Below the pieces are notes generated by a model, which was not told the DNA's origin, searched no databases, and saw nothing but the letters and a program-made list of their open reading frames with translations. Both the position numbers and the translations under genes were made by a program. Positions 37,054 through 46,681 of a DNA stretch of 64,000 nucleotides are shown piece by piece (position 1 is the first letter of the stretch; each line of letters starts with the position of its first letter). Source of the stretch: JACMQX01 sp044225675 (lineage in GTDB: Bacteria; Pseudomonadota; Gammaproteobacteria; Burkholderiales; Burkholderiaceae_C); assembly GCA_044225675.1 (NCBI GenBank), contig JBGAIH010000002.1, positions 167,761 to 231,760 of the forward strand, written 5' to 3'.

Positions 37054-38250
37054 ATGGCCACCCTGATCGTCCTCCTCGCGCCGCTGCCTGCCGACACTGC
37101 AACCGAGTACGGCTGCGTGCTCACGCCCGACGGCCGGACCATCGGCGACCATGCCACCGTTCCTGCCGCACTGCTTCCGGCCGCCGATGACGAAGTCGTG
37201 GCCGTGGTGCCGGCGCGCATGCTTTCATGGCACCGGGTCGAGCTGCCCAAGGGCAGCACCGCCAGCCCGGCCCGCCTGCGGGCGGTCCTCGAAGGCCTGC
37301 TCGAAGACCGCCTCCTCGACGAACCCGGCAACCTCCACTTCGCGCTGGAGCCCGGGGCGCGCGCCGGTGCGCCGGCCTGGGTCGCGGTCTGCGACCGCGC
37401 CTGGCTGCGCGGCCACATGCAGGCGCTCGAAGCCGCCGGCCGCCGAGTCTCGCGCATCGTCCCCGAGTTCGCGCCCGACGTCGAAGGCAGCGAGCCCACG
37501 GTCCACGTGACGGGCGAAGCGGGCGACGCCTGGCTGGTCACCACCCATGAGGGCGGCGTGATCTCGCTGCCGCTCACGCAGGCGCCGCAGGGCCTTCCCG
37601 ACAACGCGGGCGTGATCGCCGAGCCCGGTGTCGCGGCCCTCGCCGAGCAGTTCACCGGACGCAAGGTGAGCCTGCGCCAGTCGGCCCAGCGCCACCTGCT
37701 GGCGGCCCAGTCGAACTGGGACCTGGCGCAGTTCGACCTCGCCTCCACCGGCGGCAAGCGCGCCCTCAAGAAGCTGTCGGCGCTCGTTCGCGAACTCCTC
37801 TCGGCGCCGCAATGGCGGCCTGCGCGCTGGGGCGTCGGCCTGCTGGTGGTCGCCCACCTGATCGGCCTCAACGCCTGGGCCTGGAAGGAGCAATCCGCGC
37901 TCACCGCCAAGCGCGGCGAGATCAACGGCACCCTCACGCGAGCGTTCCCGGGGGTCAAGGTCATCGTCGACGCGCCGGTCCAGATGGAGCGCGAGCTCGC
38001 GCGCCTGCGGCAGTCGACTGGCGCAGCTTCGGGCGGCGACCTGGAGTCGCTGCTGGGCGCCGTCAGTGTGGCAGCCCCGCCCGGGCGGCCCGTCACCGGC
38101 GTGGAGTACGCGGCCGGTGAAGTCCGCATCCGGGGCCTCGGCCTCACGCCCGACGAGGCTGGTGGCGTCACCGGCGCCCTGCGGACCCAGGGCTATGCGG
38201 GACGGCTCGAAGGTGACGTGCTGGTGGTGCGGCAGGGGGCGGCGCGATGA
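37054..38250 (+). CDS. gspL: Type II secretion system protein L (GspL)
   Basis: 398 residues. The cytoplasmic N-terminal actin-like domain (~1-245; LSWHRVELPKGS, LRAVLEGLLEDRLLDEP) binds GspE. A membrane helix follows (~265-285; WGVGLLVVAHLIGLNAWAW), then a periplasmic ferredoxin-like domain (~300-398). It links the ATPase to the inner-membrane platform with GspM. A 63-base gap separates it from gspK. It overlaps gspM by 4 bases. Confidence 0.93.
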   Translation: MATLIVLLAPLPADTATEYGCVLTPDGRTIGDHATVPAALLPAADDEVVAVVPARMLSWHRVELPKGSTASPARLRAVLEGLLEDRLLDEPGNLHFALEPGARAGAPAWVAVCDRAWLRGHMQALEAAGRRVSRIVPEFAPDVEGSEPTVHVTGEAGDAWLVTTHEGGVISLPLTQAPQGLPDNAGVIAEPGVAALAEQFTGRKVSLRQSAQRHLLAAQSNWDLAQFDLASTGGKRALKKLSALVRELLSAPQWRPARWGVGLLVVAHLIGLNAWAWKEQSALTAKRGEINGTLTRAFPGVKVIVDAPVQMERELARLRQSTGAASGGDLESLLGAVSVAAPPGRPVTGVEYAAGEVRIRGLGLTPDEAGGVTGALRTQGYAGRLEGDVLVVRQGAAR

Positions 38251-38735
38251 GGCTGCCTCCGGCACTCCAGACCCGTTGGGACAGCCTCGCGGCTCGCGAG
38301 CGCCTGCTCGTGCTGGCGGCGGCGGCGCTCATCATCCTCGCCCTCGTCTGGTGGGGGCTCGTCGGTCCGGCCCTGCGCACCGTTCGCACCTCGGCCGAAC
38401 AGCACCGCCTGCTCGATGCCCAGCTCCAGCAGATGCGCAGCCTGGCGGCGCAGGCCCAGGCGCTGCAGTCGCAGCCGCAGGCCAGCTTCGACGAATCCCT
38501 GCGCGCCCTCGAAGCCACCACGCGCCAGCGCCTGCCGTCGGCCCAGCTGAGCGTCGTGGGCGAACGCGCCACCGTCACGCTGCGCGGCGTCGCGCCAGAG
38601 GCGCTGAGCCAATGGCTGGCGCAGGTCCGCGTCAATGCGCGGGCCTTGCCCAGCGAGGTTCGCCTCGTCCGCAGCCCCGCGCCCGGCGCCACCAGCTGGG
38701 ACGGCACGCTGGTCCTCAGCCTGCCCCCGCGCTGA
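38247..38735 (+). CDS. gspM: Type II secretion system protein M (GspM)
   Basis: 162 residues. Start LAARERLLVLAAAALIILALVWW (single membrane helix at ~20-42), then a coiled-coil stretch (SAEQHRLLDAQLQQMRSLAAQ) and a periplasmic ferredoxin-like domain. It is the GspL partner in the inner-membrane platform. It starts inside the gspL stop (ATGA). Confidence 0.92.
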   Translation: MRLPPALQTRWDSLAARERLLVLAAAALIILALVWWGLVGPALRTVRTSAEQHRLLDAQLQQMRSLAAQAQALQSQPQASFDESLRALEATTRQRLPSAQLSVVGERATVTLRGVAPEALSQWLAQVRVNARALPSEVRLVRSPAPGATSWDGTLVLSLPPR

Positions 38736-38753
38736 GGCTGGAGCCCGCATCCG

Positions 38754-39557
38754 GTGGCCCGCAGCAAGTCCCCGCGCCATGCGCAGCCCTTTGAGCCGCC
38801 CTGGGTCTGGGCGGCGACAGGCGCCCTGTGCGGCCTGCTGCTGGCCACGCTCGTCTTCGCGCCGGCACGCTGGCTCGTCTCGGCCGTGTCCGAAGCGACC
38901 GGCGGCCGCGTGATCCTCGCGCAGGCGCGTGGCACGGTGTGGAACGGCTCGGCCCAGCTTGTGCTTGCGGGCGGCGAAGGCAGCCGCGATGCCGCTGCGC
39001 TGCCGGGCCAGGTGCGCTGGCATCTGGCGCCGGCCTGGCTCGGCGTCCAGGCCCGCGTGGAGGCCGACTGCTGCACCGACCAGCCCCTGGGCCTGCGCCT
39101 GTCGGCCGGATGGGGCCGGGCGCGGCTCGACGTGACCAATGGCACTTCGCGCTGGCCGGCCATCGTGCTGGCCGGTTTGGGCACCCCCTGGAACACGCTG
39201 CAGCCCGAGGGCGATCTGCATCTTTCCACGCAGGACCTTTCAGTAGAATGGATCGAGGGTCGGCTCATCACGGCGGGTCGCGCGCAACTGGAAGCCCTGC
39301 GGGTGTCCTCGCGCCTGTCGACGCTGCGGCCCATGGGCAGCTACCGCTTCACGCTCACCGGAGGCACTACGTCAACGCTTCAACTCGAAACGATCGAAGG
39401 CAGCCTGCAGCTGTCGGGCAGTGGCCGGTGGGTCGGTTCACGCCTGCGTTTCGAAGGCGTCGCGACGGCCGCGCCCGAGCGCGAGGCCGCCCTGTCCAAT
39501 CTCCTGAACATCATCGGACGGCGCAACGGCGCGCGCTCCATCATCACCGTGGGCTAG
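38754..39557 (+). CDS. gspN: Type II secretion system protein N (GspN)
   Basis: 267 residues from a GTG at 38754, 18 bases after gspM. One N-terminal membrane helix (WVWAATGALCGLLLATLVF) is followed by a periplasmic beta-rich domain with ARGTVWNGSAQLVLAGG, a recognisable GspN stretch. The role is accessory and not always essential. It is followed 5 bases later by gspD. Confidence 0.88.
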   Translation: MARSKSPRHAQPFEPPWVWAATGALCGLLLATLVFAPARWLVSAVSEATGGRVILAQARGTVWNGSAQLVLAGGEGSRDAAALPGQVRWHLAPAWLGVQARVEADCCTDQPLGLRLSAGWGRARLDVTNGTSRWPAIVLAGLGTPWNTLQPEGDLHLSTQDLSVEWIEGRLITAGRAQLEALRVSSRLSTLRPMGSYRFTLTGGTTSTLQLETIEGSLQLSGSGRWVGSRLRFEGVATAAPEREAALSNLLNIIGRRNGARSIITVG

Positions 39558-39562
39558 CAGCC

Positions 39563-41653
39563 ATGAAACACCGCCTCGCCATCCTGACTCTTGCCGCCAG
39601 TGCGCTCCTTGCAGGTGCTGCGCATGCGCAGCGGTCCGGCGAACCCGTCACGCTGAACTTCGCCAATGCCGAGATCGAAGCCGTGGCCCGCACCATGGCC
39701 GCCATCACCGGCCGCAACGTGGTGGTGGACCCGCGCGTCAAGGGCACGATGAACCTCGTCACCGACCGGCCCGTGCCGCCGGCTGCGGCCTTCAACCAGT
39801 TCACCGCCACGCTGCGCCTGCAGGGCTATGCCGTCGTCGAGGCGGCGGGCCTGTACAAGATCGTGCCGGAGGCCGACGCCAAGCTGCAGGGCGGCGACGT
39901 CACGGTCGCCACGCCGACCGGTGGCGGCGCCGCCGGCAACCAGATCGTCACGCAGATCTTCCGCCTGAATCACGAGAACGCGAACAACATCGTGCCCGTG
40001 CTGCGGCCGCTGATCAGCCCCAACAACACCATCAACGTCAACCCCGGCAACAACTCGCTAATCATCACCGACTACAGCGACAACCTGCAGCGACTGGCGC
40101 GCATCATCGCGGCGCTGGACATCTCCAACGCCACCGACGTCGAGATCCTGCCGCTGAAGAACGCGCTGGCCTCCGACCTGGCGCCGCTGGTCAGCCGGCT
40201 GGTCGAGGCCTCGGGCAGCACGGCGGCCGCGCCCCAGGGCGGGGCCGCCGGCGGCGACGCGACGCGCACCACCATCGTGGCCGAGCCGCGCAGCAATGCG
40301 CTCATCGTGCGCGCGCCCAATGCGGCGCGCATGGCCCTGGTCAAGTCCCTGGTCGACAAACTGGACCAGCCCTCCACGCAGAACCCGGCCGGCAACATCT
40401 ACGTCGTCTACCTCAAGAACGCCGACGCGACCAAACTCGCGGTGGCACTGCGCGCCGCGCTGGCGGGCATGTCGGCCACGCCGACGGCCGGCGGGGGCGG
40501 TGCGGTGGCGGCCGCGCCGGCGCAGGCTGCAGCGGCCGGCAACGGCGCCGCCAGCGCCGCGAACACGCCCGTGTCGGCCAGCGCCCAGCCCTCCACCGGC
40601 GGCCAGATCCAGGCCGACCCGGCCACCAACTCGCTCATCATCACCGCGCCCGAGCCGCAGTATCGGCAGCTGCGCGCGGTCATCGACAAGCTCGACGCGC
40701 GGCGCGCCCAGGTCTTCGTCGAAAGCCTGATCGCCGAGGTCAATGCGGACAAGGCCGCCGAGTTCGGCATCCAGTGGCAGGGCGTCTCGGGCAAGAAGGG
40801 CGACACCAACATCGGCATCCTGGGCACCAACTTCAGTATCGGCGGCACCAACATCTTCCAGCTGACCACGCAGGCCGCCACCGGTGGCGCCTCGCCCGCC
40901 ACCGGCGCCAACTTCGGCGTGGCGCACCAGGTCAACGGCACCTACATCCTCGGCTTTCTCGCGCGCTTCATCGAGTCCAAGGGCGACGGCAACATCCTGT
41001 CCACCCCCAACCTGCTCACGCTCGACAACGAGGAGGCCAAGATCGTCATCGGCCAGAACGTGCCCTTCGTCACCGGCCAGTACACCAACAACAACTCCAG
41101 CTCCGGCTCGGTCAATCCGTTCCAGACCATCGAGCGCAAGGACGTGGGCCTGACCCTGCGCGTGAAGCCCCAGATCAGCGAGAACGGCACCGTCAAGCTG
41201 CAGATCTTCCAGGAGGTCTCCAGCGTGCAGGCCTCGTCGGTCAACTCCTCCACCGGCCTCATCACCAACAAGCGCTCGATCGAGTCGAACGTGCTGGTCG
41301 ACGACGGCGCCATCGTCGTGCTCGGCGGCCTGCTGCAGGACGAATACTCGGGCAACCAGGAGAAGGTGCCCGGCCTGGGCGACGTGCCCGTCTTCGGCAA
41401 CCTCTTCAAGACCGAGACCCGCAGCCGCAAGAAGACCAACCTCATGGTCTTCCTGCGGCCTGTGGTGCTGCGCGACTCGACCGCCGGTGACACGCTCACC
41501 ATGGACCGCTACGAACTCATGCGCCTGCAGCAGCAGTCGGCCCAGCCCGTGCCCAGCGCGGCCGTGCCGGTGAACGAGGCGCCCGCGCTGCCGCCGCCCG
41601 CGGTGCTCAAGTCGGCGCCGGCCGTGGGCACACCCGGCACGCCGCTGCGCTGA
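39563..41653 (+). CDS. gspD: Type II secretion system secretin GspD
   Basis: 696 residues from the ATG at 39563 with signal peptide MKHRLAILTLAASALLAGAAHA. N0 and N1-N3 periplasmic domains (~25-375) include a long Ala/Gly-rich insertion at ~305-345. The secretin domain at ~420-650 has VFVESLIAEVNADKAAEFGI, the VPFVTGQYTNN segment and the VPGLGDVPVFGNLFK signature. It forms the outer-membrane gated channel. The C-terminal ~45 residues are Pro/Ala-rich and may contact a pilotin. Confidence 0.97.
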   Translation: MKHRLAILTLAASALLAGAAHAQRSGEPVTLNFANAEIEAVARTMAAITGRNVVVDPRVKGTMNLVTDRPVPPAAAFNQFTATLRLQGYAVVEAAGLYKIVPEADAKLQGGDVTVATPTGGGAAGNQIVTQIFRLNHENANNIVPVLRPLISPNNTINVNPGNNSLIITDYSDNLQRLARIIAALDISNATDVEILPLKNALASDLAPLVSRLVEASGSTAAAPQGGAAGGDATRTTIVAEPRSNALIVRAPNAARMALVKSLVDKLDQPSTQNPAGNIYVVYLKNADATKLAVALRAALAGMSATPTAGGGGAVAAAPAQAAAAGNGAASAANTPVSASAQPSTGGQIQADPATNSLIITAPEPQYRQLRAVIDKLDARRAQVFVESLIAEVNADKAAEFGIQWQGVSGKKGDTNIGILGTNFSIGGTNIFQLTTQAATGGASPATGANFGVAHQVNGTYILGFLARFIESKGDGNILSTPNLLTLDNEEAKIVIGQNVPFVTGQYTNNNSSSGSVNPFQTIERKDVGLTLRVKPQISENGTVKLQIFQEVSSVQASSVNSSTGLITNKRSIESNVLVDDGAIVVLGGLLQDEYSGNQEKVPGLGDVPVFGNLFKTETRSRKKTNLMVFLRPVVLRDSTAGDTLTMDRYELMRLQQQSAQPVPSAAVPVNEAPALPPPAVLKSAPAVGTPGTPLR

Positions 41654-41675
41654 TCCGCGCCCCGAGGCACCGCCG

Positions 41676-43100
41676 ATGCGCTACCCCCTGCCCTATGCCT
41701 TCGCCCGGACCCACCAGCTGCTGCTGGAGGAAGACGGCGACACGCTGACGCTGTGGCACCCGGAGGGCCCGGCCCACGGGGCGCTGGCCGAGGTGCTGCG
41801 CAAGTTCCCGGTGCGCAGCGTGCAGCAGGCCCGCGCGGCCGATCTCGCGCAACGCATCAGCGCGGCCTACGCCCAGGGCGAATCCAGCGCCGCCACCGTG
41901 GTCAGCGAGGTCGAGAACGACGCCGACCTCTCGCGCATGATGCAGGACCTGCCGGCCGTCGAGGACCTGCTGGAGACCGCCGACGACGCGCCCATCATCC
42001 GCATGCTCAACGCCCTGCTCACGCAGGCCGCGCGCGACGGCGCGAGCGACATCCACATCGAGCCCTACGAGCGCCACTCCAGCGTGCGCTTCCGCGTCGA
42101 CGGCACGCTGCGCGAAGTGGTGCAGCCCAACCGCGCACTGCACGCCGCACTGATCTCGCGCCTGAAGATCATGGCCGAGCTGGACATCTCGGAAAAGCGC
42201 CTGCCGCAGGACGGCCGCATCTCGCTGCGCATCGGCACGCGTGCGGTGGACGTGCGGGTGTCCACCCTGCCCAGCGCCCACGGCGAACGCGCGGTGCTGC
42301 GCCTGCTCGACAAGAGCGGCGCCAAGCTCAGCCTGGAATCGGTCGGCATGCAGGGCGACACCCTGCAACGCTTCACCGGCCTGATCGCGCAGCCGCACGG
42401 CATCATCCTCGTCACCGGCCCCACGGGCTCGGGCAAGACCACCACGCTGTATGCCGCGCTCAGCCGGCTGGACGCCGGCAGCGCCAACATCATGACGGTG
42501 GAAGACCCGATCGAATACGAACTGCCCGGCGTCGGCCAGACCCAGGTGAACGCGAAGATCGAGCTGACCTTCGCCAAGGCGCTGCGCGCCATCCTGCGGC
42601 AGGACCCGGACGTCATCATGATCGGCGAAATCCGCGACTTCGAAACCGCGCAGATCGCCATCCAGGCCTCGCTCACCGGCCACCTCGTGCTGGCCACGCT
42701 GCACACCAACGATGCTGCCAGCGCCGTCACCCGCCTGACCGACATGGGCGTGGAGCCCTTTCTGCTCAGTTCCTCGCTGCTTGGCGTGCTGGCCCAGCGC
42801 CTCGTGCGCAAGCTCTGCGTGCACTGCCGTGAGCAGGTCGACGGTCCGGACGGCCCGGCCTGGCATGCGCGCGGCTGCGCGCACTGCGGCATGAGCGGCT
42901 ACCAGGGCCGCACCGGCGTGTTCGAAATGCTGGTGACCGACGACGCCATCCGCGCCCAGATCCACAACCGCGCGGCCGAAGCCGACATCCGCGCCGCGGC
43001 GCTCGCCCATGGCATGACGCTCATGCGCGACGATGGCGAGCGCCTGGTGCGCTCCGGCGTCACCTCGCGCGAGGAACTGGTGCGCGTGACGCGCGACTGA
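41676..43100 (+). CDS. gspE: Type II secretion ATPase GspE
   Basis: 474 residues. Walker A GPTGSGKTTT, Asp box (TVEDPIEYELPG), Walker B (DPDVIMIGEIRD) and His box (LATLHTNDAASAV) are intact. The zinc-binding tetracysteine CVHC-x16-CAHC is present near residue 385. It is the hexameric cytoplasmic motor that drives pseudopilus assembly via GspL. In this cluster it is separated from gspF by a DUF3297 gene. Confidence 0.96.
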   Translation: MRYPLPYAFARTHQLLLEEDGDTLTLWHPEGPAHGALAEVLRKFPVRSVQQARAADLAQRISAAYAQGESSAATVVSEVENDADLSRMMQDLPAVEDLLETADDAPIIRMLNALLTQAARDGASDIHIEPYERHSSVRFRVDGTLREVVQPNRALHAALISRLKIMAELDISEKRLPQDGRISLRIGTRAVDVRVSTLPSAHGERAVLRLLDKSGAKLSLESVGMQGDTLQRFTGLIAQPHGIILVTGPTGSGKTTTLYAALSRLDAGSANIMTVEDPIEYELPGVGQTQVNAKIELTFAKALRAILRQDPDVIMIGEIRDFETAQIAIQASLTGHLVLATLHTNDAASAVTRLTDMGVEPFLLSSSLLGVLAQRLVRKLCVHCREQVDGPDGPAWHARGCAHCGMSGYQGRTGVFEMLVTDDAIRAQIHNRAAEADIRAAALAHGMTLMRDDGERLVRSGVTSREELVRVTRD

Positions 43101-43150
43101 TCGACCCGCCCCCGCTGGGGGCGATGTCCCTACCCCGGAGAGACCGACCC

Positions 43151-43435
43151 ATGACCCCTGAAGCCGACCACCCCGCTCCTTCCGACGCCGCCGCAGCGCC
43201 CCAGCGCCCCGCCCTGCCCGACCACCTCAGCGTCGACCCGCGCAGCCCGCACCACGTGGCCGCCGTGTTCGAGCACGACATCGGCATCCGCTTCAACGGC
43301 AAGGAACGCCGCGACGTGGAGGAATACTGCATCAGCGAAGGCTGGATCAAGGTGCCGGCCGGCAAGACGCTCGACCGCCGCGGCCAGCCGCTGCTCATCA
43401 AGCTCAAGGGCCAGGTCGAGGCCTTCTACCGCTGA
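43151..43435 (+). CDS. DUF3297 small protein
   Basis: 94 residues from the ATG at 43151, preceded by GGAGAG. The first ~25 residues are Pro/Ala-rich; the rest matches DUF3297: LPDHLSVDPRSPHHVAAVFEHDIGIRFNGKERRDVEEYCISEGW and a Lys-rich end. It has no signal peptide or helix; cytoplasmic. Function unknown. It is inserted between gspE and gspF on the same strand, 50 bases after gspE and 32 before gspF, and so is cotranscribed with secretion genes. Confidence 0.85.
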   Translation: MTPEADHPAPSDAAAAPQRPALPDHLSVDPRSPHHVAAVFEHDIGIRFNGKERRDVEEYCISEGWIKVPAGKTLDRRGQPLLIKLKGQVEAFYR

Positions 43436-43467
43436 ACAAAGCCTCAAGCGACCGCTAACATCGCGCC

Positions 43468-44697
43468 ATGCCCGCCTACACCTTCGAAGCGCTCGACGCC
43501 CAGGGCCAGACCCGCAAGGGCGTGATGGAGGCCGACACCGCGCGTGCCGTGCGCGGCATGCTGCGCGCGCAGTCGCTGGTGCCGCTGGCGGTCGAGCCGG
43601 TCACCGGCGGCGCGGGCGCCACCTCCGGCTCGGGCCTCAACCGGCGGCTGTTCGAAGGCCGCGTGTTCAATGCCACGGCACTGGCGATCTGGACGCGGCA
43701 ACTGGCGGGCCTCGTGTCCTCGGGCCTGCCGCTGGAACGCGCGCTCACCGCGCTGACCGACGAGGCCGAGGACGAACGCCAGCGCAACCTCGTGGCCGCG
43801 CTGCGCGCCGAGGTCAACGCGGGCTCCACCTTCGCCAAGGCGCTCGGCCACCACCCGGCGGAATTCAGCGACATCTACATCGCCGTCATCGGCGCCGGCG
43901 AGCACAGCGGCAACCTGGGCCTGGTGCTCGAACGCCTGGCCGACGATCTGGAAGACCGCCAGGCGCTCAAGTCCAAGCTGATCGGTGCGGCGCTCTACCC
44001 GGCCATCGTCACCGTGGTCGCCATCGTCATCGTGCTCTTCCTCGTCGGCTACGTCGTGCCGCAGGTGGCCAATGTGTTCGCGGGCAGCAAGCGCGCCCTG
44101 CCCTTTCTCACCGTTGCGATGCTGGCCGTCAGCGGCTTCGTGCGCGACTTCGGCTGGGTGGTGCTGGGCGCGGCGGTGGCCGGCGCCGTGGCGCTGCGCA
44201 CCGCGCTCAAGGGCGAGGCCTTCCGCCGCCGCTTCGACGCCGGCTGGCTCGAGCTGCCCGTGATCGGCAAGCTCGCGCGCGGCTACAACGCGGCGCGCTT
44301 TGCCGGCACGCTCGCCATGCTCGCTGCGGCCGGCGTGCCCATCCTCAAGGCCTTGCAGGCGGCCGCCGAGACGCTGGGCAACCGCGCCATGCGCGCCGAC
44401 GCGATGGACGCGCTCGTGCTGGTGCGCGAAGGCGCGCCGCTGGCCTCGGCGCTCGCGCAGAAAAAGCGCTTTCCGGGCCTGCTGTCGATGTTCGCGCGCC
44501 TGGGCGAGCAGACCGGCACGCTGCCCGTGATGCTGCAGCGCGCCGCCGCGCAACTGTCCACCGAGGTGCAGCGCCGCGCGATGCAGCTGGCCACCATCCT
44601 CGAGCCGCTGCTCATCGTCGCCATGGGCGGCGTGGTCATGCTGATCGTGCTGGCGGTGCTGCTGCCGATCATCCAGCTCAACCAGCTCGTCAAGTAG
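43468..44697 (+). CDS. gspF: Type II secretion inner-membrane platform protein GspF
   Basis: 409 residues, full length. PAYTFEALDAQGQTRKGVMEAD is the usual GspF start. Two T2SSF cytoplasmic domains (~75-195, ~280-400) contain LVSSGLPLERAL and LAAAGVPILKAL, with three membrane helices, including VTVVAIVIVLFLVGYVVP and the last before LPIIQLNQL. It is the polytopic core of the assembly platform. It closes the gsp run; no prepilin peptidase gene is in the window. Confidence 0.97.
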   Translation: MPAYTFEALDAQGQTRKGVMEADTARAVRGMLRAQSLVPLAVEPVTGGAGATSGSGLNRRLFEGRVFNATALAIWTRQLAGLVSSGLPLERALTALTDEAEDERQRNLVAALRAEVNAGSTFAKALGHHPAEFSDIYIAVIGAGEHSGNLGLVLERLADDLEDRQALKSKLIGAALYPAIVTVVAIVIVLFLVGYVVPQVANVFAGSKRALPFLTVAMLAVSGFVRDFGWVVLGAAVAGAVALRTALKGEAFRRRFDAGWLELPVIGKLARGYNAARFAGTLAMLAAAGVPILKALQAAAETLGNRAMRADAMDALVLVREGAPLASALAQKKRFPGLLSMFARLGEQTGTLPVMLQRAAAQLSTEVQRRAMQLATILEPLLIVAMGGVVMLIVLAVLLPIIQLNQLVK

Positions 44698-44712
44698 CGC
44701 GGAACCACTGCC

Positions 44713-45627
44713 ATGGGCGTCACCCTCGAAGGCCAGCTCGTCGTCGCGATCTCGTCGCGCGCGCTGTTCGACTTCGAGGAAGAAAACCAGATCTTCGAGC
44801 GCGGCGACGACCGCGCCTACATGAAGCTGCAGCTCGACCGGCTCGAGACGCCGGCCAAGCCCGGCGTGGCCTTCTCGCTCGTGCGCAAGCTGCTCGCCTT
44901 CAACAACCCGCCGGGCGACGAAGGCGAAGGCCGCCAGCGCGTGGAAGTGGTCATCCTCTCGCGCAACGACCCGGTCTCGGGCATGCGCGTGTTCCGCTCG
45001 GCCCAGCACTACGGCCTGCCGATCCAGCGCGGCAGCTTTACCCGCGGCCAGCCGCCGTGGAAGTACCTCAAGCCGCTCAACGCCAACCTGTTCCTCTCGG
45101 CCCACCTGAGCGACGTGCGCGCCGCGCTCGACGCGGGCGTACCGGCAGCGCAGGTCTACCCGCAGTCGGCCCGCGCGGGCGAAAGCCACCCCTATGAAGT
45201 GCGCATCGCCTTCGACGGCGACGCGGTGCTGTTCTCCGACGAGGCCGAGCGCGTCTACGCGGCGCAGGGCCTCACGGCCTTCCAGCAGCATGAGCGCGAA
45301 AAGGCCGCGCTGCCCCTGTCAGCCGGCCCCTTCAAGCCGCTGCTGGCCGCGCTGCACCGGCTGCAGCAGGAAGGCACGCCCGCCATGCGCATCCGCACCG
45401 CCCTCGTCACCGCGCGCAGCGCGCCGGCCCACGAACGCGCCATACGCACCCTCATGAACTGGAACATCGAGGTCGATGAGGCGATGTTCCTCGGCGGACT
45501 GCCCAAGGGCGAATTTTTGCGTGAGTTCGAGCCTGACTTCTTTTTTGATGATCAGACCGGGCACGTCGATTCGGCAGCGCTGCACGTGCCAGCCGGGCAT
45601 GTGGCCAGCGGCGTGCGCAACGCCTGA
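44713..45627 (+). CDS. Cytosolic 5'-nucleotidase (NT5C1-like)
   Basis: 304 residues matching the 5'-nucleotidase family PF06189 (related to animal cytosolic NT5C1): LVVAISSRALFDFEEENQIFE, VVILSRNDPVSGMRVFRS, IAFDGDAVLFSDEAERVY (HAD-type DxD) and MFLGGLPKGEFLREFEPDFFFDDQ. It hydrolyses nucleoside monophosphates in the cytoplasm. It sits 15 bases after gspF, so it may be cotranscribed with it without a shared role. Confidence 0.9.
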   Translation: MGVTLEGQLVVAISSRALFDFEEENQIFERGDDRAYMKLQLDRLETPAKPGVAFSLVRKLLAFNNPPGDEGEGRQRVEVVILSRNDPVSGMRVFRSAQHYGLPIQRGSFTRGQPPWKYLKPLNANLFLSAHLSDVRAALDAGVPAAQVYPQSARAGESHPYEVRIAFDGDAVLFSDEAERVYAAQGLTAFQQHEREKAALPLSAGPFKPLLAALHRLQQEGTPAMRIRTALVTARSAPAHERAIRTLMNWNIEVDEAMFLGGLPKGEFLREFEPDFFFDDQTGHVDSAALHVPAGHVASGVRNA

Positions 45628-45663
45628 CGCCGCCGACGGGCTGCTCGCCTCGGCTCGTGCGCT

Positions 45664-46680
45664 TCAGCCCGCGGGCGGCAGCACCGCCTCGAACGCGTCC
45701 AGGTAGCCGAACAGCCCCACGCTGCCGCCGGTGTGCACGAACACGATGTTCTCGTCCTTGCGGAAGCGACCCTTGCGGATCAGGTCGATCAGCCCCGCCA
45801 GGCCCTTGCCCGAGTAGACCGGGTCGAGCAGGATGCCTTCGGTGCGCGCCATGAGCGTCACGGCCTCCACCATGCCCGGCGTCGGCACGCCGTAGCCGCC
45901 GCCGACGTAGTCGGTATTGGCCACCACACTCTCGCGCGCGACCGCGCCCGGCATGCCCAGCAGTTCGGCCGTGGCGCAGGCGAGCTTGTAGACATTGGCC
46001 TCCTGCGCTTCGCGCGGCGCACGCACGCCGATGCCCAGCACCGGGATGCCGCTGCGCATGCCCTGAAAGCCTGCGACCAAGCCGGCCTGGGTGCCGGCGC
46101 TGCCGGTGGCGTGGACCACGTGATCGACCCGCAGGTGCTGCGCATTGGCCTGGGTGAGGATCTCGATCGCGCAGTTCACATAGCCCAGGGCGCCGATCGG
46201 GTTGGAGCCGCCGCCCGGGATCACATAGGGCTTGCCACCGGCCGCGCGCACCTCGTCGGCGACGGCGGCCATCGCGGCATTCATGTCGGTGCCGCCGGGG
46301 TAGGTGCGGGTGGGCGCGTCCATCAACCGGTCGAGGAAGACGTTGCCGGAGAGACGGTAGGCCGGGTCCGGATTGCCCGTCCGGTCTTCGAGCAGGATCA
46401 GGCACTTGAGTCCGACGCGCGCCGCAGCCGCCGCCGTCTGGCGCGCGTGGTTGGACTGCGTCGCGCCTTGCGTGATCAGCGTGTCGGCGCCCTGCGCCAG
46501 CGCATCGGCCACGAGGAACTCCAGCTTGCGCGTCTTGTTGCCGCCGGTGGCGAGGCCGGTGCAGTCGTCGCGCTTGATGTAGAGGGTCGGCCCGCCGAGC
46601 GCCTTCGTGAGACGGGGCAGGGGTTCGAGCGGCGTGTCCATGTGGCCGAGGCTCACGCGGGGGAATCGGGAAAGATGCAT
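45664..46680 (-). CDS. PLP-dependent D-cysteine desulfhydrase / L-cysteate sulfo-lyase family enzyme
   Basis: 338 residues from the ATG at 46680; upstream in-frame sequence belongs to the racemase gene. The PLP Lys49 is in GGNKTRKLEFL. KRDDCTGLATG, TQGATQSNHARQTAAAAA and PGGGSNPIGALGY are hallmarks of the DcyD/CuyA/ACC-deaminase group. DcyD turns D-cysteine into pyruvate, sulfide and ammonia; CuyA acts on L-cysteate and is very similar, so I cannot choose. It directly follows an Asp/Glu-racemase gene (one base between), suggesting an amino-acid racemisation plus elimination pathway. Confidence 0.85.
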   Translation of the reverse strand: MHLSRFPRVSLGHMDTPLEPLPRLTKALGGPTLYIKRDDCTGLATGGNKTRKLEFLVADALAQGADTLITQGATQSNHARQTAAAAARVGLKCLILLEDRTGNPDPAYRLSGNVFLDRLMDAPTRTYPGGTDMNAAMAAVADEVRAAGGKPYVIPGGGSNPIGALGYVNCAIEILTQANAQHLRVDHVVHATGSAGTQAGLVAGFQGMRSGIPVLGIGVRAPREAQEANVYKLACATAELLGMPGAVARESVVANTDYVGGGYGVPTPGMVEAVTLMARTEGILLDPVYSGKGLAGLIDLIRKGRFRKDENIVFVHTGGSVGLFGYLDAFEAVLPPAG

Positions 46681-46681
46681 G

